Below are positions 44,060-54,826 of a DNA stretch of 64,000 nucleotides, piece after piece. Each line of letters begins with the position of its first letter. The first letter of the stretch is position 1. A program made the translations under genes and the position numbers. Under the pieces are notes generated by a model. That model was not told where the DNA came from and searched no databases. It saw only the letters and a program-made list of their open reading frames with translations. Source of the DNA: Hyphomonas adhaerens MHS-3 (GTDB taxonomy: Bacteria > Pseudomonadota > Alphaproteobacteria > Caulobacterales > Hyphomonadaceae); assembly GCF_000685235.1 (NCBI RefSeq), contig NZ_ARYH01000001.1:620001-684000 (forward strand), read 5' to 3'.

Positions 44060-45403
44060 ATGAGCGGCGCATTGGTGCGGCGGGCAGCCGCCGATCTCCT
44101 GTTTCTCACTCTCGAAAAGCGCCGCACGCTGGACCAGGCCATGGCCGAGTCCCCGCCCTTCGGCGACCTCGACGGACCGGACCGGGCGTTTGCCCGCGCC
44201 ATCGCCTCGGCCGCCCTGCGCGAGCTTGGCCGCATCGACCGCGCGCTCGCCCCCCTCCTCTCCCGCCCGCTACAGGCCGCCAGCCCCGCCATCCGCGCCC
44301 TGCTGCGCGTGGGCGCCGTCCAGCTCTGGCGGATGGATGTGCCGGAACATGCCGCCGTCTCCGAAACCGTCGAGGCCGCCAAGGCCTGGCAGGACGCCCG
44401 CTCCGGCGGCGCCTTCCTGAACGCCGTGCTGCGCCGCGCCGCTGCCGAGCGCCCGGATCTTGATGCCCTGCCCGTCACCGCCATCTGGCCGGACTGGCTT
44501 GCCGCCGCTTTCGAGGACAGCGTCGGGGCAGACGGCGCCGCCGCTCTCGCCGCCGCCCAGCTGGCCGAGCCCGGCATTTTCCTCACCGCAAAAACCAACG
44601 CCGCCGCCGTCGCCGAAGTGATCAGCGGAGAGCTGCTCGCCAGCGGCTCCATCCGCGCGCCCGGCGGCCCGGTCGAGGCATTGGCGGAGTATGGTAGCGG
44701 TGATTGGTGGGTGCAGGACCCGGCCGCCGCCCTGGCCGCCAACCTGCTCATGGCAAGCGCATCCGGTGATCCGGCAAAGTCCGATATGATCATGGACAAA
44801 TCCGGCATGGACGCGGGCAAGTCAGCCGAAATCACGGCCATCGACCTTTGCGCAGCCCCCGGCGGCAAGACGCTGCAACTCTGCGCCGCGGGCCTTAATG
44901 TCATCGCGGTCGACCGGTCGAAACCGCGCCTGAAGCGGCTGGAAGAGAACCTCGCCCGCACCGGTCTGTCTGCCGAAATCATTACAGCGGACGCCGAAAC
45001 GTGGCGCCCGGAAACGCCTGCCGACCTTCTGCTGCTGGACGCGCCCTGTTCCGCCCTCGGCACGCTGCGCCGCCACCCGGAAGGCGCCTGGATCAAGCGC
45101 GAAGGCGACATCGCCCGCTTCCCGGATGTGCAGTATCGGCTACTGAAAGCGGCGACAGAGATGGTCCGCCCCGGCGGCACGATCCTCTATTGCGTCTGCA
45201 CGCCGCTGAGGTCCGAAGGCGCCGATGTGGTGGACCGCGCCGTCGCCGAAGGCCTCGTCACCCGCCTGCCCGTTTCGCCGGAAGAGGCGCCCGGGTTCGC
45301 GTCCTGCATCACCGGCTCCGGCGACGTGCTCACCCTGCCGGGCGAATCAGCGGAACATGATGCATTCTTCATGTCACGGCTGTCGCCTGAAGCGCTAAAG
45401 TAA
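44060..45403 (+). CDS. RsmB/NOP family 16S rRNA (cytosine-5) methyltransferase
   Basis: 447 residues. NusB-like N-terminal domain (about 1-135), then the catalytic part: CAAPGGKTLQL for SAM, LLDAPCSALGTLRR and ILYCVCTPL with the two cysteines of the m5C family. Probably RsmB acting on C967, by length and NusB domain. Confidence 0.9.
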   Translation: MSGALVRRAAADLLFLTLEKRRTLDQAMAESPPFGDLDGPDRAFARAIASAALRELGRIDRALAPLLSRPLQAASPAIRALLRVGAVQLWRMDVPEHAAVSETVEAAKAWQDARSGGAFLNAVLRRAAAERPDLDALPVTAIWPDWLAAAFEDSVGADGAAALAAAQLAEPGIFLTAKTNAAAVAEVISGELLASGSIRAPGGPVEALAEYGSGDWWVQDPAAALAANLLMASASGDPAKSDMIMDKSGMDAGKSAEITAIDLCAAPGGKTLQLCAAGLNVIAVDRSKPRLKRLEENLARTGLSAEIITADAETWRPETPADLLLLDAPCSALGTLRRHPEGAWIKREGDIARFPDVQYRLLKAATEMVRPGGTILYCVCTPLRSEGADVVDRAVAEGLVTRLPVSPEEAPGFASCITGSGDVLTLPGESAEHDAFFMSRLSPEALK

Positions 45404-45495
45404 CCCCACCGCCTAGAATTTGCCGCTGAAGGTTCATCTACCATTCAGCGAGCACATGCCAGAAAGACCCCATACACTGTGCAGGGAGCACTTAA

Positions 45496-45993
45496 ATGAC
45501 CGTTGTTTCTTCCATCCGCACCTCGACCGGTAAACTGGCCGCCGGTGCCTTCCTGGCGCTTAGCCTGTCGCTGGCTGGCTGTGCCTCCACCCAGGGCGTC
45601 AACACCGTTTCGCCGGGCGCTGTCGGCCAATCCTCCCGCGTCTATCACGGCACGATCATGTCGGTGCGTGAAGTCACGATCCAGCCCAAGCAATCGATGA
45701 TCGGCACCGCTGCCGGTGCGGTCCTGGGCGGGCTTGCAGGCTCTGAACTCGGCGGCGGCGACAAGGCCCAGACCGCTGGCGCCATCGGCGGCGCCGTGCT
45801 CGGCGGGATCGCCGGCAACGCGGCCGGCAAGGCTGTCGGGACCGGCAAGGGCTTTGCCTATGTCGTCCGCTTCTCCAGCGGTGAGACGCAGGAAATCGTA
45901 CAGGGCGCAGATGTCTACATCGCCCCGGGTACGCCGGTTGACATCATCGCCAGCCCGGATGGCTGGAAGCTGATTCCGGCCGCCGCGTACTAA
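45496..45993 (+). CDS. Glycine-zipper outer-membrane lipoprotein (SlyB-like)
   Basis: 165 residues. Lipobox LSLAGC, a VYHGTIMSVREVTIQ segment typical of SlyB/17-kDa antigen proteins, and a glycine zipper (AGAVLGGLAGSELGGG, then GGAVLGGIAGNAAG). Probably inserts in the outer membrane and supports envelope integrity. Confidence 0.88.
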   Translation: MTVVSSIRTSTGKLAAGAFLALSLSLAGCASTQGVNTVSPGAVGQSSRVYHGTIMSVREVTIQPKQSMIGTAAGAVLGGLAGSELGGGDKAQTAGAIGGAVLGGIAGNAAGKAVGTGKGFAYVVRFSSGETQEIVQGADVYIAPGTPVDIIASPDGWKLIPAAAY

Positions 45994-46027
45994 GCGTCCG
46001 CCGTTCAATCTGAAGCAGATCAGGAAT

Positions 46028-46054
46028 GCCGGGCGCCTTGTGTGCCCGGCGTTT
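46028..46054 (+). terminator. Possible weak terminator after the glycine-zipper gene
   Basis: Stem GCCGGGC / GCCCGGC with a 9-base loop and GTTT after it, 35 bases after the stop codon. Confidence 0.5.
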
Positions 46055-46072
46055 CCCATTTAGGGAGTCTAT

Positions 46073-46741
46073 ATGCGCGACGTACTGATTTCACCTTCGA
46101 TTCTCTCTGCAGACTTTGCCTGTCTCGGGGAGGAAATACGAGCCATCGACCATGCTGGCGCCGACATGATCCACATCGATGTCATGGACGGCCATTTTGT
46201 GCCGAACCTGACATTCGGGCCGCCGGTGATCGAGAAGCTTCGTCCGCATACGAAAAAGCCGTTCGACGTCCACCTGATGATCGCGCCAGTGGACCCGTTC
46301 ATTCACGCCTTCGCAAAAGCCGGCGCCAATATCCTGACCGTACATCCTGAAGCCGGCCCGCACCTGCACCGGACGCTTCAGGCGATCCGCGCCGCCGGGA
46401 TGAAGCCCGGGGTCGCGCTCAATCCGGCCACACCTGCAAGCATCATCGAACCGGTTATCGACGATATCGACCTTGTCCTCGTCATGTCGGTGAATCCCGG
46501 CTTTGGCGGGCAGGCCTTCATCGAAAGCCAGCTGCGCAAAGTGGAGCAACTGCGCCGGATGATCGACCAGACAGGGCGAGACATCATCCTGGAAATCGAC
46601 GGCGGCCTGAACGCCGAAACCTCACCCAAAGCCATTGCAGCCGGCGTGACGGCCATCGTTGCCGGGTCTGCCGTATTCAAGGGCGGCCCGACGGCCTATG
46701 CCGACAACATTCGTACCCTGAGACCCAGCGTACACGCCTAA
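46073..46741 (+). CDS. rpe: Ribulose-phosphate 3-epimerase
   Basis: 222 residues, TIM barrel. Motifs [33 protein letters not shown] and EIDGGLN hold the metal and phosphate sites. Interconverts ribulose-5- and xylulose-5-phosphate in the pentose phosphate and Calvin pathways. Confidence 0.97.
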   Translation: MRDVLISPSILSADFACLGEEIRAIDHAGADMIHIDVMDGHFVPNLTFGPPVIEKLRPHTKKPFDVHLMIAPVDPFIHAFAKAGANILTVHPEAGPHLHRTLQAIRAAGMKPGVALNPATPASIIEPVIDDIDLVLVMSVNPGFGGQAFIESQLRKVEQLRRMIDQTGRDIILEIDGGLNAETSPKAIAAGVTAIVAGSAVFKGGPTAYADNIRTLRPSVHA

Positions 46742-46759
46742 GAAGATAGGACGCGCCCC

Positions 46760-48490
46760 GTGTCAGGTGGAGACAGCCAATACGCTGCTGATCGGGCCCC
46801 GCGAACGGGAGCGGACGATGCTGCATTGTGGCGCCGGTTCCGCGGCGTGGGCGGCGAAGATGCCAAGATCGGGGCCGTCCAGCGCCTGAAGCAGACCGGA
46901 CCTGTCCCGCAGGGATTCACGCTGCACCTGGCCGATCTCGTCCCGCCCGACACGTTGCGCGGCGAAGCGCTGATGCGCGATGTCTGGCGAATCGGCATGT
47001 CGCGCATGACGCTGGAACCGGGGCAAAGCCCCTGGTCTGTGCCGATGCCCTCCAAACATGTCGCCGACAGATTGCACAGGTTTGCGTGGCTGCCGGACCT
47101 GTTTTCCCAGGGCGATGAGGGTGCCATCCGGGCAAGACATCATGTCGATACCTGGATCGAGATGTATGGCGGTTTCAACGGCTTCGCCTGGCGGACGGAC
47201 CCGACCGCTGCACGCCTCTGGCACTGGCTTCGCTGCGGGGAAGACCTGTTCGAGGAAGGCCCCGAACCCGCGCGCCAGGCCCGCCTCGCCTGCCTGCTGC
47301 ACCAGCTGCGCTATCTTGAAAGCCAGTCCGATGCGGCGGTCGATCCGAAGGCCCGCTGGATGGCGGCCGTGGTGCAGGTCGCCGGGGCTTTGTGTTTCAA
47401 CGACCGCCCTGCCCTCAACCTCGCGCTGGACAGGCTGGACGCGGAGTGCACGGCGCAGATTCTGCCGGATGGCGGCCATGTCAGCCGGGCGCCGTCGCGG
47501 CTCCTGTTCTGCCTGCTGCAATTGCAAACGCTGGAGGAATTGCTGACCCGCGCCGGCATTGAGCCTCCGGACTATTTCGGCAAATGGATTCCACGGATGG
47601 GCGCCATGCTGGCCTTCTTCCAAACCGGGGACGGCGCCCTGAACCCGTTCAATGATGGCGACGAATCCCGGCCGGAAGTCGTGGACGCTGCCCTCTCACG
47701 CCTGCCTGCCCCGCCACGGCGGTTCACCTTTGCCCCCAAATCCGGCTTCCAGAAACTGGAGAAGCACGGGCTGCGCCTGGTGCTCGATTGCGGCGCGGCG
47801 CCGGGCCTGCCTTTTGGCGACCAGGCCCATGCCGGGGCACTGGGTTTTGAATTGTCCGACAGTTCCTCCCGGATCGTCACATCCTGCGGGTTCAGCGCCG
47901 AGGTGAACATCGACTGGCAGGCCGCCGTCCGCCGGACCAGCGCCCATTCCACGCTCATCTTGTCCGGCCGCGATTCGGCAACGTTCTCACTGAATGACTC
48001 GACGCGCCTGCTGTCGGCCAGCGGCCCGGAGGGAATCTCGGCAAAACGGCTGGAAGAGGCTGACGAGATCTGGCTCGATGCCCAGCATGGCGGCTACAAG
48101 CCGGCGCATGGCCTGCTGCACCGGCGGCGCCTGTTCATGGCCGGGGATGGCCGGCGGCTCGCCGGGGAAGATTCGCTCGTGCGGCCGATTTCCCAGACCC
48201 CGGCGGAAGACCGGAAATTCATAAATTTCGAGATCCGCTTCCATTTACATCCAACCGTGGAAGCCATGATGGGAAAAGATGCGATTCGCCTGATATGCGA
48301 AAATGGGGCTGTATGGCGCTTCAAAACGAGTCATGAAGGGGCAAGACTCGAACGGACGGCCTATCTCGCCCGAGGCGTAGTTGAACGCCCCGAGCAAATT
48401 GTGATCGCTGGCTTTGCGGATCCGAATAGTGACGGAACCGAACCGCCAAACTGCGTCCGCTGGGCCTTTGTGAAGGAACCGAGTGCATGA
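46760..48490 (+). CDS. Heparinase II/III family protein
   Basis: 576 residues from a GTG. An alpha-barrel N-terminal half (WLPDLFSQGDEGAIRARH region) and a beta-sheet C-terminal half (VLDCGAAPGLPFGDQAHAGA; HSTLILSGRDSATFS), the lyase-family layout. No signal peptide is visible. The usual neighbour of rpe and purH in this group; substrate is probably a surface polysaccharide, but unproven. Confidence 0.85.
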   Translation: MSGGDSQYAADRAPRTGADDAALWRRFRGVGGEDAKIGAVQRLKQTGPVPQGFTLHLADLVPPDTLRGEALMRDVWRIGMSRMTLEPGQSPWSVPMPSKHVADRLHRFAWLPDLFSQGDEGAIRARHHVDTWIEMYGGFNGFAWRTDPTAARLWHWLRCGEDLFEEGPEPARQARLACLLHQLRYLESQSDAAVDPKARWMAAVVQVAGALCFNDRPALNLALDRLDAECTAQILPDGGHVSRAPSRLLFCLLQLQTLEELLTRAGIEPPDYFGKWIPRMGAMLAFFQTGDGALNPFNDGDESRPEVVDAALSRLPAPPRRFTFAPKSGFQKLEKHGLRLVLDCGAAPGLPFGDQAHAGALGFELSDSSSRIVTSCGFSAEVNIDWQAAVRRTSAHSTLILSGRDSATFSLNDSTRLLSASGPEGISAKRLEEADEIWLDAQHGGYKPAHGLLHRRRLFMAGDGRRLAGEDSLVRPISQTPAEDRKFINFEIRFHLHPTVEAMMGKDAIRLICENGAVWRFKTSHEGARLERTAYLARGVVERPEQIVIAGFADPNSDGTEPPNCVRWAFVKEPSA

Positions 48491-50379
48491 CGCCTCAACG
48501 TGCCGCACGCAGAGCCATGTTCCTGACTCTGGGGTTCGACCTCAGCGCAGCTGCAGGGGCCATGATCGTTGCAAATGTCCTGTTCTGGTGGGCGGACGAA
48601 CCGCGCGGGCTGTTTCCGATCGGCTCGGCCTTGCTCAGCACGGTCTGTTTCACGGCCGCGGTGGCGGCCGGATTCCTGGTCCTGCGTATCCAGACACAGG
48701 TCTGGCGGCATATCGGCTGGCCCGATGCCGTTCGGATCATGCAGGCGATCGCGCTGTCCGGCCTGATCTACCTGCCGATTGCCGGCCTGCTAAATGGCGC
48801 CCTGTCCCACCCCTGGGGCATCCTGCTGACCGCCCTTCTGATCTGGACGATCTGCCTCTTCACCGGCCGGATGGTCGCCCTCTCGCGCTCCACACGCAAG
48901 CCGATGCAGATATTCAGCCCGATCGCCCGCGATGCCCGGCCGATCCTGCTGGTCGGAGACGTAGCGAGCTGTATCGGCGTGATCCGGCGCCTGCAGACCC
49001 CAACAGAAACCCAGAATTTCCGCCTGCTGGGCCTGATTGATACCGACGGTAATGATTTTGGCCGCGCGATCCGCGGTGTGCCGATCATGGGCGGGCTGGA
49101 AGATCTGTCGAACGTCATTGATGTTCTCTCGGTGCGCTATGAGCACACGCCGTGGGTCGCGGTCACGGGCGCGGCGCGAGACCGCAAGACCATGATGCAG
49201 ATCCTGGAAACCACATCTGCGCACGGCGCGCAGATCATGGCGCTGTCCGGCGAAGAAACGGCCCAGCTCCTGGAAAAGGTCCGCCCGGCAGACCTGTTGG
49301 CCAGGGCCGAGCGGAGCCTGAACATCGCCCCGGTCCGCGACAGGATCGAAGGGGCACGCGTCCTGATCACCGGGGGCGGCGGCACCATCGGATCCGAACT
49401 GGCCCGCCAGGTCGCCGGACTGCACCCGGCCCAGCTGACCATCATCGATTCCTGCGAGTTCAATCTCTACAGCATCGACATGGAGCTGACGAAGAAGTTC
49501 CCCGAGATGGAGATCAGTTCGCGCCTCGGCGATGTGCGCGATTCCCAGCGCGTGCGCGACATCTTCCAGAACGCCCAGCCTGAAGTCGTAATCCACGCGG
49601 CCGCGCTGAAGCACGTGCCGCTGATGGAGCGCAATGTCTGCGAGGCGATCCTGACGAATGTGGCAGGCGCCGTGAACTGTGCCCGGGCGGCCGCATCCGT
49701 CGGCGCAAACAGCTTCGTGTTCATCTCGACCGACAAGGCCGTCGACCCCGACAATGTCATGGGCGCCACCAAACGCCTGGCCGAGATCGCCATTTCCCGC
49801 ATTGCCGAGGAAGCCGGCATGGCGGCCGCCATGGTCCGGTTCGGTAATGTACTCGGATCCTCCGGTTCGGTCGTTCCCCTGTTCGAGCGGCAGATCGCCG
49901 AGGGCGGGCCGGTGACCATCACCGATATGGGCGTCACCCGGTATTTCATGACCGTGGAAGAAGCCTCTTCGCTCGTCCTGCAGGCGGGCGCGTTGCAACA
50001 TGAATGCGGGAATTCGGACATCTATGTGCTCGACATGGGTGAGCCGATGCCGATCCTGCAACTGGCCGAAACGCTGATCCGCCTGAAGGGCCTGATCCCC
50101 GGTGTCGATATCGAGATCGTCCAGACCGGGCTGCGTGCGGGCGAGAAAATGCACGAGGCACTGACCTACGAACACGAGACCGTCACCCGGACCGATGTCG
50201 ACGGTGTCCTGCGTGTTGCCAGCCGTACACCCTCCTCGGAACTGTTCGACAAGCAGCTTTCCGCCCTGATCGAAGCGGCGAGCCGCCGGGAACGGTCCGA
50301 AGCGCTGCGCATGCTGGGCATGATCGTCCCGGAATACGGGGTGGAGCGGGCTGCAAAAGCGTTCAAGGACATCGCTTGA
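48487..50379 (+). CDS. Membrane sugar-nucleotide dehydratase/epimerase (FlaA1/CapD/WbpM type)
   Basis: 630 residues. Four N-terminal membrane helices (1-130), a Rossmann-like middle, then the SDR domain with GGGGTIGSELARQ for NAD and STDKAVDPDNVMGATKR carrying the Met-Lys active site of WbpM/PglF-type 4,6-dehydratases. Supplies a deoxy-sugar precursor for surface glycans. ATG overlaps the heparinase-like stop by four bases. Confidence 0.92.
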   Translation: MTPQRAARRAMFLTLGFDLSAAAGAMIVANVLFWWADEPRGLFPIGSALLSTVCFTAAVAAGFLVLRIQTQVWRHIGWPDAVRIMQAIALSGLIYLPIAGLLNGALSHPWGILLTALLIWTICLFTGRMVALSRSTRKPMQIFSPIARDARPILLVGDVASCIGVIRRLQTPTETQNFRLLGLIDTDGNDFGRAIRGVPIMGGLEDLSNVIDVLSVRYEHTPWVAVTGAARDRKTMMQILETTSAHGAQIMALSGEETAQLLEKVRPADLLARAERSLNIAPVRDRIEGARVLITGGGGTIGSELARQVAGLHPAQLTIIDSCEFNLYSIDMELTKKFPEMEISSRLGDVRDSQRVRDIFQNAQPEVVIHAAALKHVPLMERNVCEAILTNVAGAVNCARAAASVGANSFVFISTDKAVDPDNVMGATKRLAEIAISRIAEEAGMAAAMVRFGNVLGSSGSVVPLFERQIAEGGPVTITDMGVTRYFMTVEEASSLVLQAGALQHECGNSDIYVLDMGEPMPILQLAETLIRLKGLIPGVDIEIVQTGLRAGEKMHEALTYEHETVTRTDVDGVLRVASRTPSSELFDKQLSALIEAASRRERSEALRMLGMIVPEYGVERAAKAFKDIA

Positions 50380-50439
50380 CGCCCTGCCCTGCCGTGCTAA
50401 CCCGCGCGGCAACGCATTGTCCTTCCTGGAGATCCCCTC

Positions 50440-52041
50440 ATGTCCGACGCCGCCAGCGGAGCCCCCGTTCGTATTCGCCGTGCCCTCCTGTCCGTTTCCG
50501 ACAAGACCGGCCTTGTCGAACAGGCGAAAAAGCTCGCTGAAAAAGGCGTGGAACTTGTCTCCACCGGCGGCACGTCGAAACTGCTCAAGGAAGCTGGCCT
50601 AGCGGTGAAAGACGTGGCCGACCTGACGGGCTTCCCGGAAATGATGGATGGCCGCGTGAAGACGCTGCACCCGGCCGTGCATGGCGGCCTGCTTTACCTG
50701 CGCGACAATCCTTCCCACGTGAAAGACGCCGAAACCCACGGCATCGGCGCGATCGACCTGATCTATGTGAACCTCTACCCGTTCGAGGCCACCGTCGCCT
50801 CCGGCGCCGACTTCGAAACCTGTATCGAAAATATCGACATTGGCGGCCCGGCCATGCTGCGCGCAGCGGCCAAGAACGGCGCTTTCGTTGCCGTCTGCAC
50901 CGATGGCGGCGATGTCGACAAGGTGCTGGAAGAGATGGACGCGAATGACGGCGAGGTCTCCGTTGCCCTCTGCCGCAAACTGGCCGCGAAAACCTATGCC
51001 CGCACAGCCGCCTACGACGCTGCGATTTCCAGCTGGTATGCCGCGCAGCTGGACGAGACGGCACCGGACTGGGCGGCCCTCGGCGGCAAGCTGCAGCAGT
51101 CCCTGCGCTATGGCGAGAACCCGCACCAGAAAGCCGCCTTCTACGTCACCGGAGAGAAGCGCCCCGGCGTTGCCACGGCGAAACAGCTGCAGGGCAAGGA
51201 ACTGTCCTACAACAACATCAACGATACCGACGCGGCCTATGAACTGATCGGCGAGCTTGGCGCGGAGACGCCTGCCGTCGCCATCATCAAGCACGCCAAT
51301 CCGTGCGGTGTGGCCCAGGGCGCGTCCGTCATCGAAGCCTACCGCGCCGCGCTTGCCTGCGACTCGACCTCGGCCTTCGGCGGCATCGTCGCCCTGAACC
51401 GCGCGCTCGACGAAGAGACGGCCAAAGAGATCTCCCAGATCTTCACCGAAGTCGTCATCGCGCCGGGCGCCGACGCAGCGGCCGAAGCGATCTTCGCGAA
51501 GAAAAAGAACCTCCGCCTCCTGATCACCGAAGGCCTGCCCGATCCGGCCTCGGCCGGACGGTTCGTGAAAACCGTTGCTGGCGGCTTCCTGATGCAGGAC
51601 CGCGATTTCGGCCGCATCACGAAGGCCGACCTGAAAGTCGTCACCAAGATCGCCCCGACTGACCAGCAGCTGGATGACCTCCTCTTCGCCTGGCGCGTCG
51701 CCAAGCATGTGAAATCCAACACGATCGTTTATGCGAAAGACGGCGCGACTGTCGGCGTCGGCGCCGGCCAGATGAGCCGCGTCGACTCTGCCCGTATCGC
51801 GGCGCGCAAGGCCGAGGATGCCGCGGAAGCTGCTGGCTGGGCCGAACCGAAGACCAAGGGCTGCGTCGCAGCTTCCGACGCCTTCTTCCCCTTCCCCGAT
51901 GGCCTGCTTCAGGCGGCCTCTGCCGGAGCCAGCGCCGTGATCCAGCCGGGCGGGTCGATCCGCGACGATGAAGTGATCGCCGCCGCCGACGAAGCCGGTC
52001 TCGCCATGGTCTTCACCGGCATGCGCCACTTCCGCCACTAG
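50440..52041 (+). CDS. purH: Bifunctional AICAR formyltransferase/IMP cyclohydrolase
   Basis: 533 residues; last two steps of IMP synthesis. N-terminal cyclohydrolase with [13 protein letters not shown] and [15 protein letters not shown]-terminal formyltransferase with [13 protein letters not shown] (catalytic Lys-His) and SDAFFPFPD. Confidence 0.98.
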   Translation: MSDAASGAPVRIRRALLSVSDKTGLVEQAKKLAEKGVELVSTGGTSKLLKEAGLAVKDVADLTGFPEMMDGRVKTLHPAVHGGLLYLRDNPSHVKDAETHGIGAIDLIYVNLYPFEATVASGADFETCIENIDIGGPAMLRAAAKNGAFVAVCTDGGDVDKVLEEMDANDGEVSVALCRKLAAKTYARTAAYDAAISSWYAAQLDETAPDWAALGGKLQQSLRYGENPHQKAAFYVTGEKRPGVATAKQLQGKELSYNNINDTDAAYELIGELGAETPAVAIIKHANPCGVAQGASVIEAYRAALACDSTSAFGGIVALNRALDEETAKEISQIFTEVVIAPGADAAAEAIFAKKKNLRLLITEGLPDPASAGRFVKTVAGGFLMQDRDFGRITKADLKVVTKIAPTDQQLDDLLFAWRVAKHVKSNTIVYAKDGATVGVGAGQMSRVDSARIAARKAEDAAEAAGWAEPKTKGCVAASDAFFPFPDGLLQAASAGASAVIQPGGSIRDDEVIAAADEAGLAMVFTGMRHFRH

Positions 52042-52051
52042 GACCGATCCG

Positions 52052-52627
52052 GTGCGCGCCCGTCTCCTAACTGCCGCGCTGCTGCTGATGACTGCATGCA
52101 GCCAGCCGACGCTTCAGGAGTCGGAGTTCATGCACCGGCTGTCGGCGCTCTGCGGCAAGGCCTTTGAAGGCAAGATCGTCAGCGATGATTTGCAGGACGA
52201 CCCATGGCGCGCCCAGCGCATCGTCATGCATGTGCGCTCCTGCACGAAGGATGAGATCCGTATTCCGCTGCATGTCGGCGATGACCGGTCCCGTGTCTGG
52301 GTGATCCACCGCGAGGACGACCGACTCGCCCTGCATCACGAACACCGCCACGCAGACGGCAGCTTCGACGCGCTGACCGGCTATGGCGGCACACGCGATG
52401 ACCGGTTCAGCGGCAGCCGCCTGAACTTCCCGGCCGATGACGCAACAAAGGCCCTGTTCGATGCCTCCGGCATCCCGCAGTCGAAAGAGAATGTCTGGGC
52501 CATCGAAGTGCGCCCTACTCACAGCCTGTTCGCCTACGAACTGGAACGTCCCGGCCGCTTCTTCCGCATCGAATTCGACACGGCCCACCCGGTAGACACC
52601 CCGCCCGCCCCCTGGGGCAGCAAATAG
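52052..52627 (+). CDS. Hypothetical lipoprotein
   Basis: 191 residues from a GTG 10 bases after purH. Lipobox LLMTAC. The mature part holds paired cysteines (Cys33 and one near residue 64) and is rich in His, Arg and Asp (HHEHRHADGSFD). No family recognised with confidence; probably in the purH transcript. Confidence 0.75.
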   Translation: MRARLLTAALLLMTACSQPTLQESEFMHRLSALCGKAFEGKIVSDDLQDDPWRAQRIVMHVRSCTKDEIRIPLHVGDDRSRVWVIHREDDRLALHHEHRHADGSFDALTGYGGTRDDRFSGSRLNFPADDATKALFDASGIPQSKENVWAIEVRPTHSLFAYELERPGRFFRIEFDTAHPVDTPPAPWGSK

Positions 52628-52757
52628 ACGCGGATAGACCGCCAACCGGCTAAAACAGGATCAGTTCCACGCTCCCCGGCGGATCAGGCCTCCTGACGCT
52701 TGACCGAATTGGGCAGGCCTGCTCAGTCTCATCGTGTTCAACCTCCGGAAGATCCAC

Positions 52758-54794
52758 ATGCCCTTTATCCGTGCTGCACTCAGCTTGTTGGCAATCCTTT
52801 CAGCCGCATCACTCTTCACGGCACTGGCTGACGCACCACCATTGGAAATTTATGGCCGATTGCCTGAAGTCAGCTCGGTAGCGATCTCTGACGATGCCTC
52901 CCGCGTCGCCATGCTGCGGCATGATCCACAGGGCGACTATGTCCTCGTGCGCGATCTCTCTGGTGACCTGCAAACAGGTTTTCGGGTGGAGAATTTCAAG
53001 CCGCTCTCCGTGGATTTCCTTGGTGATAATTATGTCCTGCTACGCGCCTCGGCCACCGAAGCGCTTTACGATTATGCCGGCCGCTTCGAATACGGCTTCG
53101 GCTTCATCTTCGATGTCGCCAACGAGAAAGTTTATCAGCTGCTCGAGAACGAAGGCAGCCTCGTCCCCGGTGCCGACGCCAGCCATGTCGTCGGTTTCCT
53201 GGAAGACTCAAGCGAAATCCTGATCCCGACTTTCACCTATGCCGCCCGGAATTCCGCAGTGAACTCCGTGGGGGCCGGCGCCTCAGGATTTGGATCGAGC
53301 GTCTTCCGGGTCAAGCTCGATTCCGGCCGGGTCCGCGTGTTCGAAGGCGACCGCCAGTCGTCCCGCCTGCAGGCCGGCTCCCGTGCCAAATATGAATATG
53401 CCATCGATTGGGTCATCGCGCCGGATGGTACGGTGATCGCCCGCGAAGACTATGACAGCAAGCTCAACCGGCAAACGATCTACAGCAAAAAATCCGGCAG
53501 CTGGGAAACCGTTTACTCTGGCGATCCGGAAGACACGCGATTTATCGGCGGACGCGCCCTGAACCTGGTTGGGATGACCCCCGACGAATCTGCCATTCTG
53601 GTTTCTGGCCTGACCGAAGATCTGGATGAAAGCATGCTCTATGCGCTGAGCTTCGAAGGTGACCTCTCGAAGACGCCTTATTCAAAACCAGGCGCCGATG
53701 TGGCGCAGGTACTGACAGACGATAATCGCCATGTATTCGGCGTGCGTTATGCGGGGCTCCAGCCTTCCTACACATTTGCGGATCCCGCCCTGCAGACAGC
53801 GTTCGACACGCTGCAGGAAAAAATGCCAGATTTCAGCCTGCTGATCACTGACTGGTCGGCAAATTTCAGCCAGCTCGTCCTGAAAATCTCCGGCGGCGTG
53901 GAAACAGGCTCCTACTATTTGTTCGATCCTGCTGCGGGACGCCTCTCCCAGATTGCTAAATCCTATGAAATAGCCCCCGGCTGGGTTGGTCCGATGCAGA
54001 CAATCGAATACCCGGCCTCTGATGGTACCCGGATCTCTGCGGTCGTCACCTGGCCTGCCGGTGATGGCGAAAGCAACCTGCCGACCATCGTGCTGCCGCA
54101 TGGTGGTCCGGCCGGTTTTGATTCGGTCCGCTTCGACTGGATGGCCCAGTATTTTGCCAGCCGTGGCTATCTGGTACTTCAGCCAAACTTTCGCGGATCC
54201 AGTGGCTTTGGGCAAAAATTCGAATGGGCAGGCCACGGTGAATGGGGCCGTCTTATGCAGAGCGACATTACTGCCGGGCTCGATGCGCTGATTGAGATTG
54301 GTTGGGCCGACAAGGACCGCGTCTGTATCGTCGGAGCCAGTTATGGCGGGTTTGCTGCGCTCGCCGGGGGGGCTTTCACACCAGACAGGTACAAATGCAT
54401 CGCGGCCATTGCGCCCGTGTCAGATCTGCCTGAAATGCTGGACGACATCCGAATTGACAACGGGCTCGGCTCCTACAGCTACGAGTATGAATACTGGGCC
54501 GCCAGTATCGGCGACATCGATACCGAAAGGGATGAGCTGAAAGCGGCCTCGCCTGCATGGAATGCCGACGAATTCACCGCGCCGGTCCTGCTGGTTCACG
54601 GACATGACGACACTGTGGTCAAACTGGAACAAAGTCGGCGGATGAAGTCCGCCCTCAAAGCAGCCGGCAAGACAGTTAACCTGATCGAACTGCCGCATAG
54701 CGACCACTGGATGGCGACATCACCTGCCCGCACGGCAACGCTTAAAGCGGTCGCCACCTTTGTCGAAGCCAACAACCCGGCAAGGGCTGACTAG
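52758..54794 (+). CDS. S9 family peptidase (prolyl oligopeptidase type)
   Basis: 678 residues from the ATG at 52758 (GGAAG upstream; a GTG 24 bases earlier is less likely). Signal peptide, a beta-propeller-like half (about 30-400), then the alpha/beta-hydrolase domain with Ser in GASYGGFAAL, Asp in HGHDDTVV and His in PHSDHW. Periplasmic or secreted peptidase of the acylaminoacyl-peptidase group. Base composition is slightly lower in GC than its neighbours. Confidence 0.93.
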   Translation: MPFIRAALSLLAILSAASLFTALADAPPLEIYGRLPEVSSVAISDDASRVAMLRHDPQGDYVLVRDLSGDLQTGFRVENFKPLSVDFLGDNYVLLRASATEALYDYAGRFEYGFGFIFDVANEKVYQLLENEGSLVPGADASHVVGFLEDSSEILIPTFTYAARNSAVNSVGAGASGFGSSVFRVKLDSGRVRVFEGDRQSSRLQAGSRAKYEYAIDWVIAPDGTVIAREDYDSKLNRQTIYSKKSGSWETVYSGDPEDTRFIGGRALNLVGMTPDESAILVSGLTEDLDESMLYALSFEGDLSKTPYSKPGADVAQVLTDDNRHVFGVRYAGLQPSYTFADPALQTAFDTLQEKMPDFSLLITDWSANFSQLVLKISGGVETGSYYLFDPAAGRLSQIAKSYEIAPGWVGPMQTIEYPASDGTRISAVVTWPAGDGESNLPTIVLPHGGPAGFDSVRFDWMAQYFASRGYLVLQPNFRGSSGFGQKFEWAGHGEWGRLMQSDITAGLDALIEIGWADKDRVCIVGASYGGFAALAGGAFTPDRYKCIAAIAPVSDLPEMLDDIRIDNGLGSYSYEYEYWAASIGDIDTERDELKAASPAWNADEFTAPVLLVHGHDDTVVKLEQSRRMKSALKAAGKTVNLIELPHSDHWMATSPARTATLKAVATFVEANNPARAD

Positions 54795-54826
54795 CCGGAA
54801 AGCCCGATCGCGCGTGCCGGGTGCGT

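Noticed and set aside
43102-45180. 692-codon minus-strand frame opposite htpX and rsmB-like genes
   Set aside because: Spans two real genes in opposite direction and is Ser/Arg/Ala-rich, typical of shadow translation.
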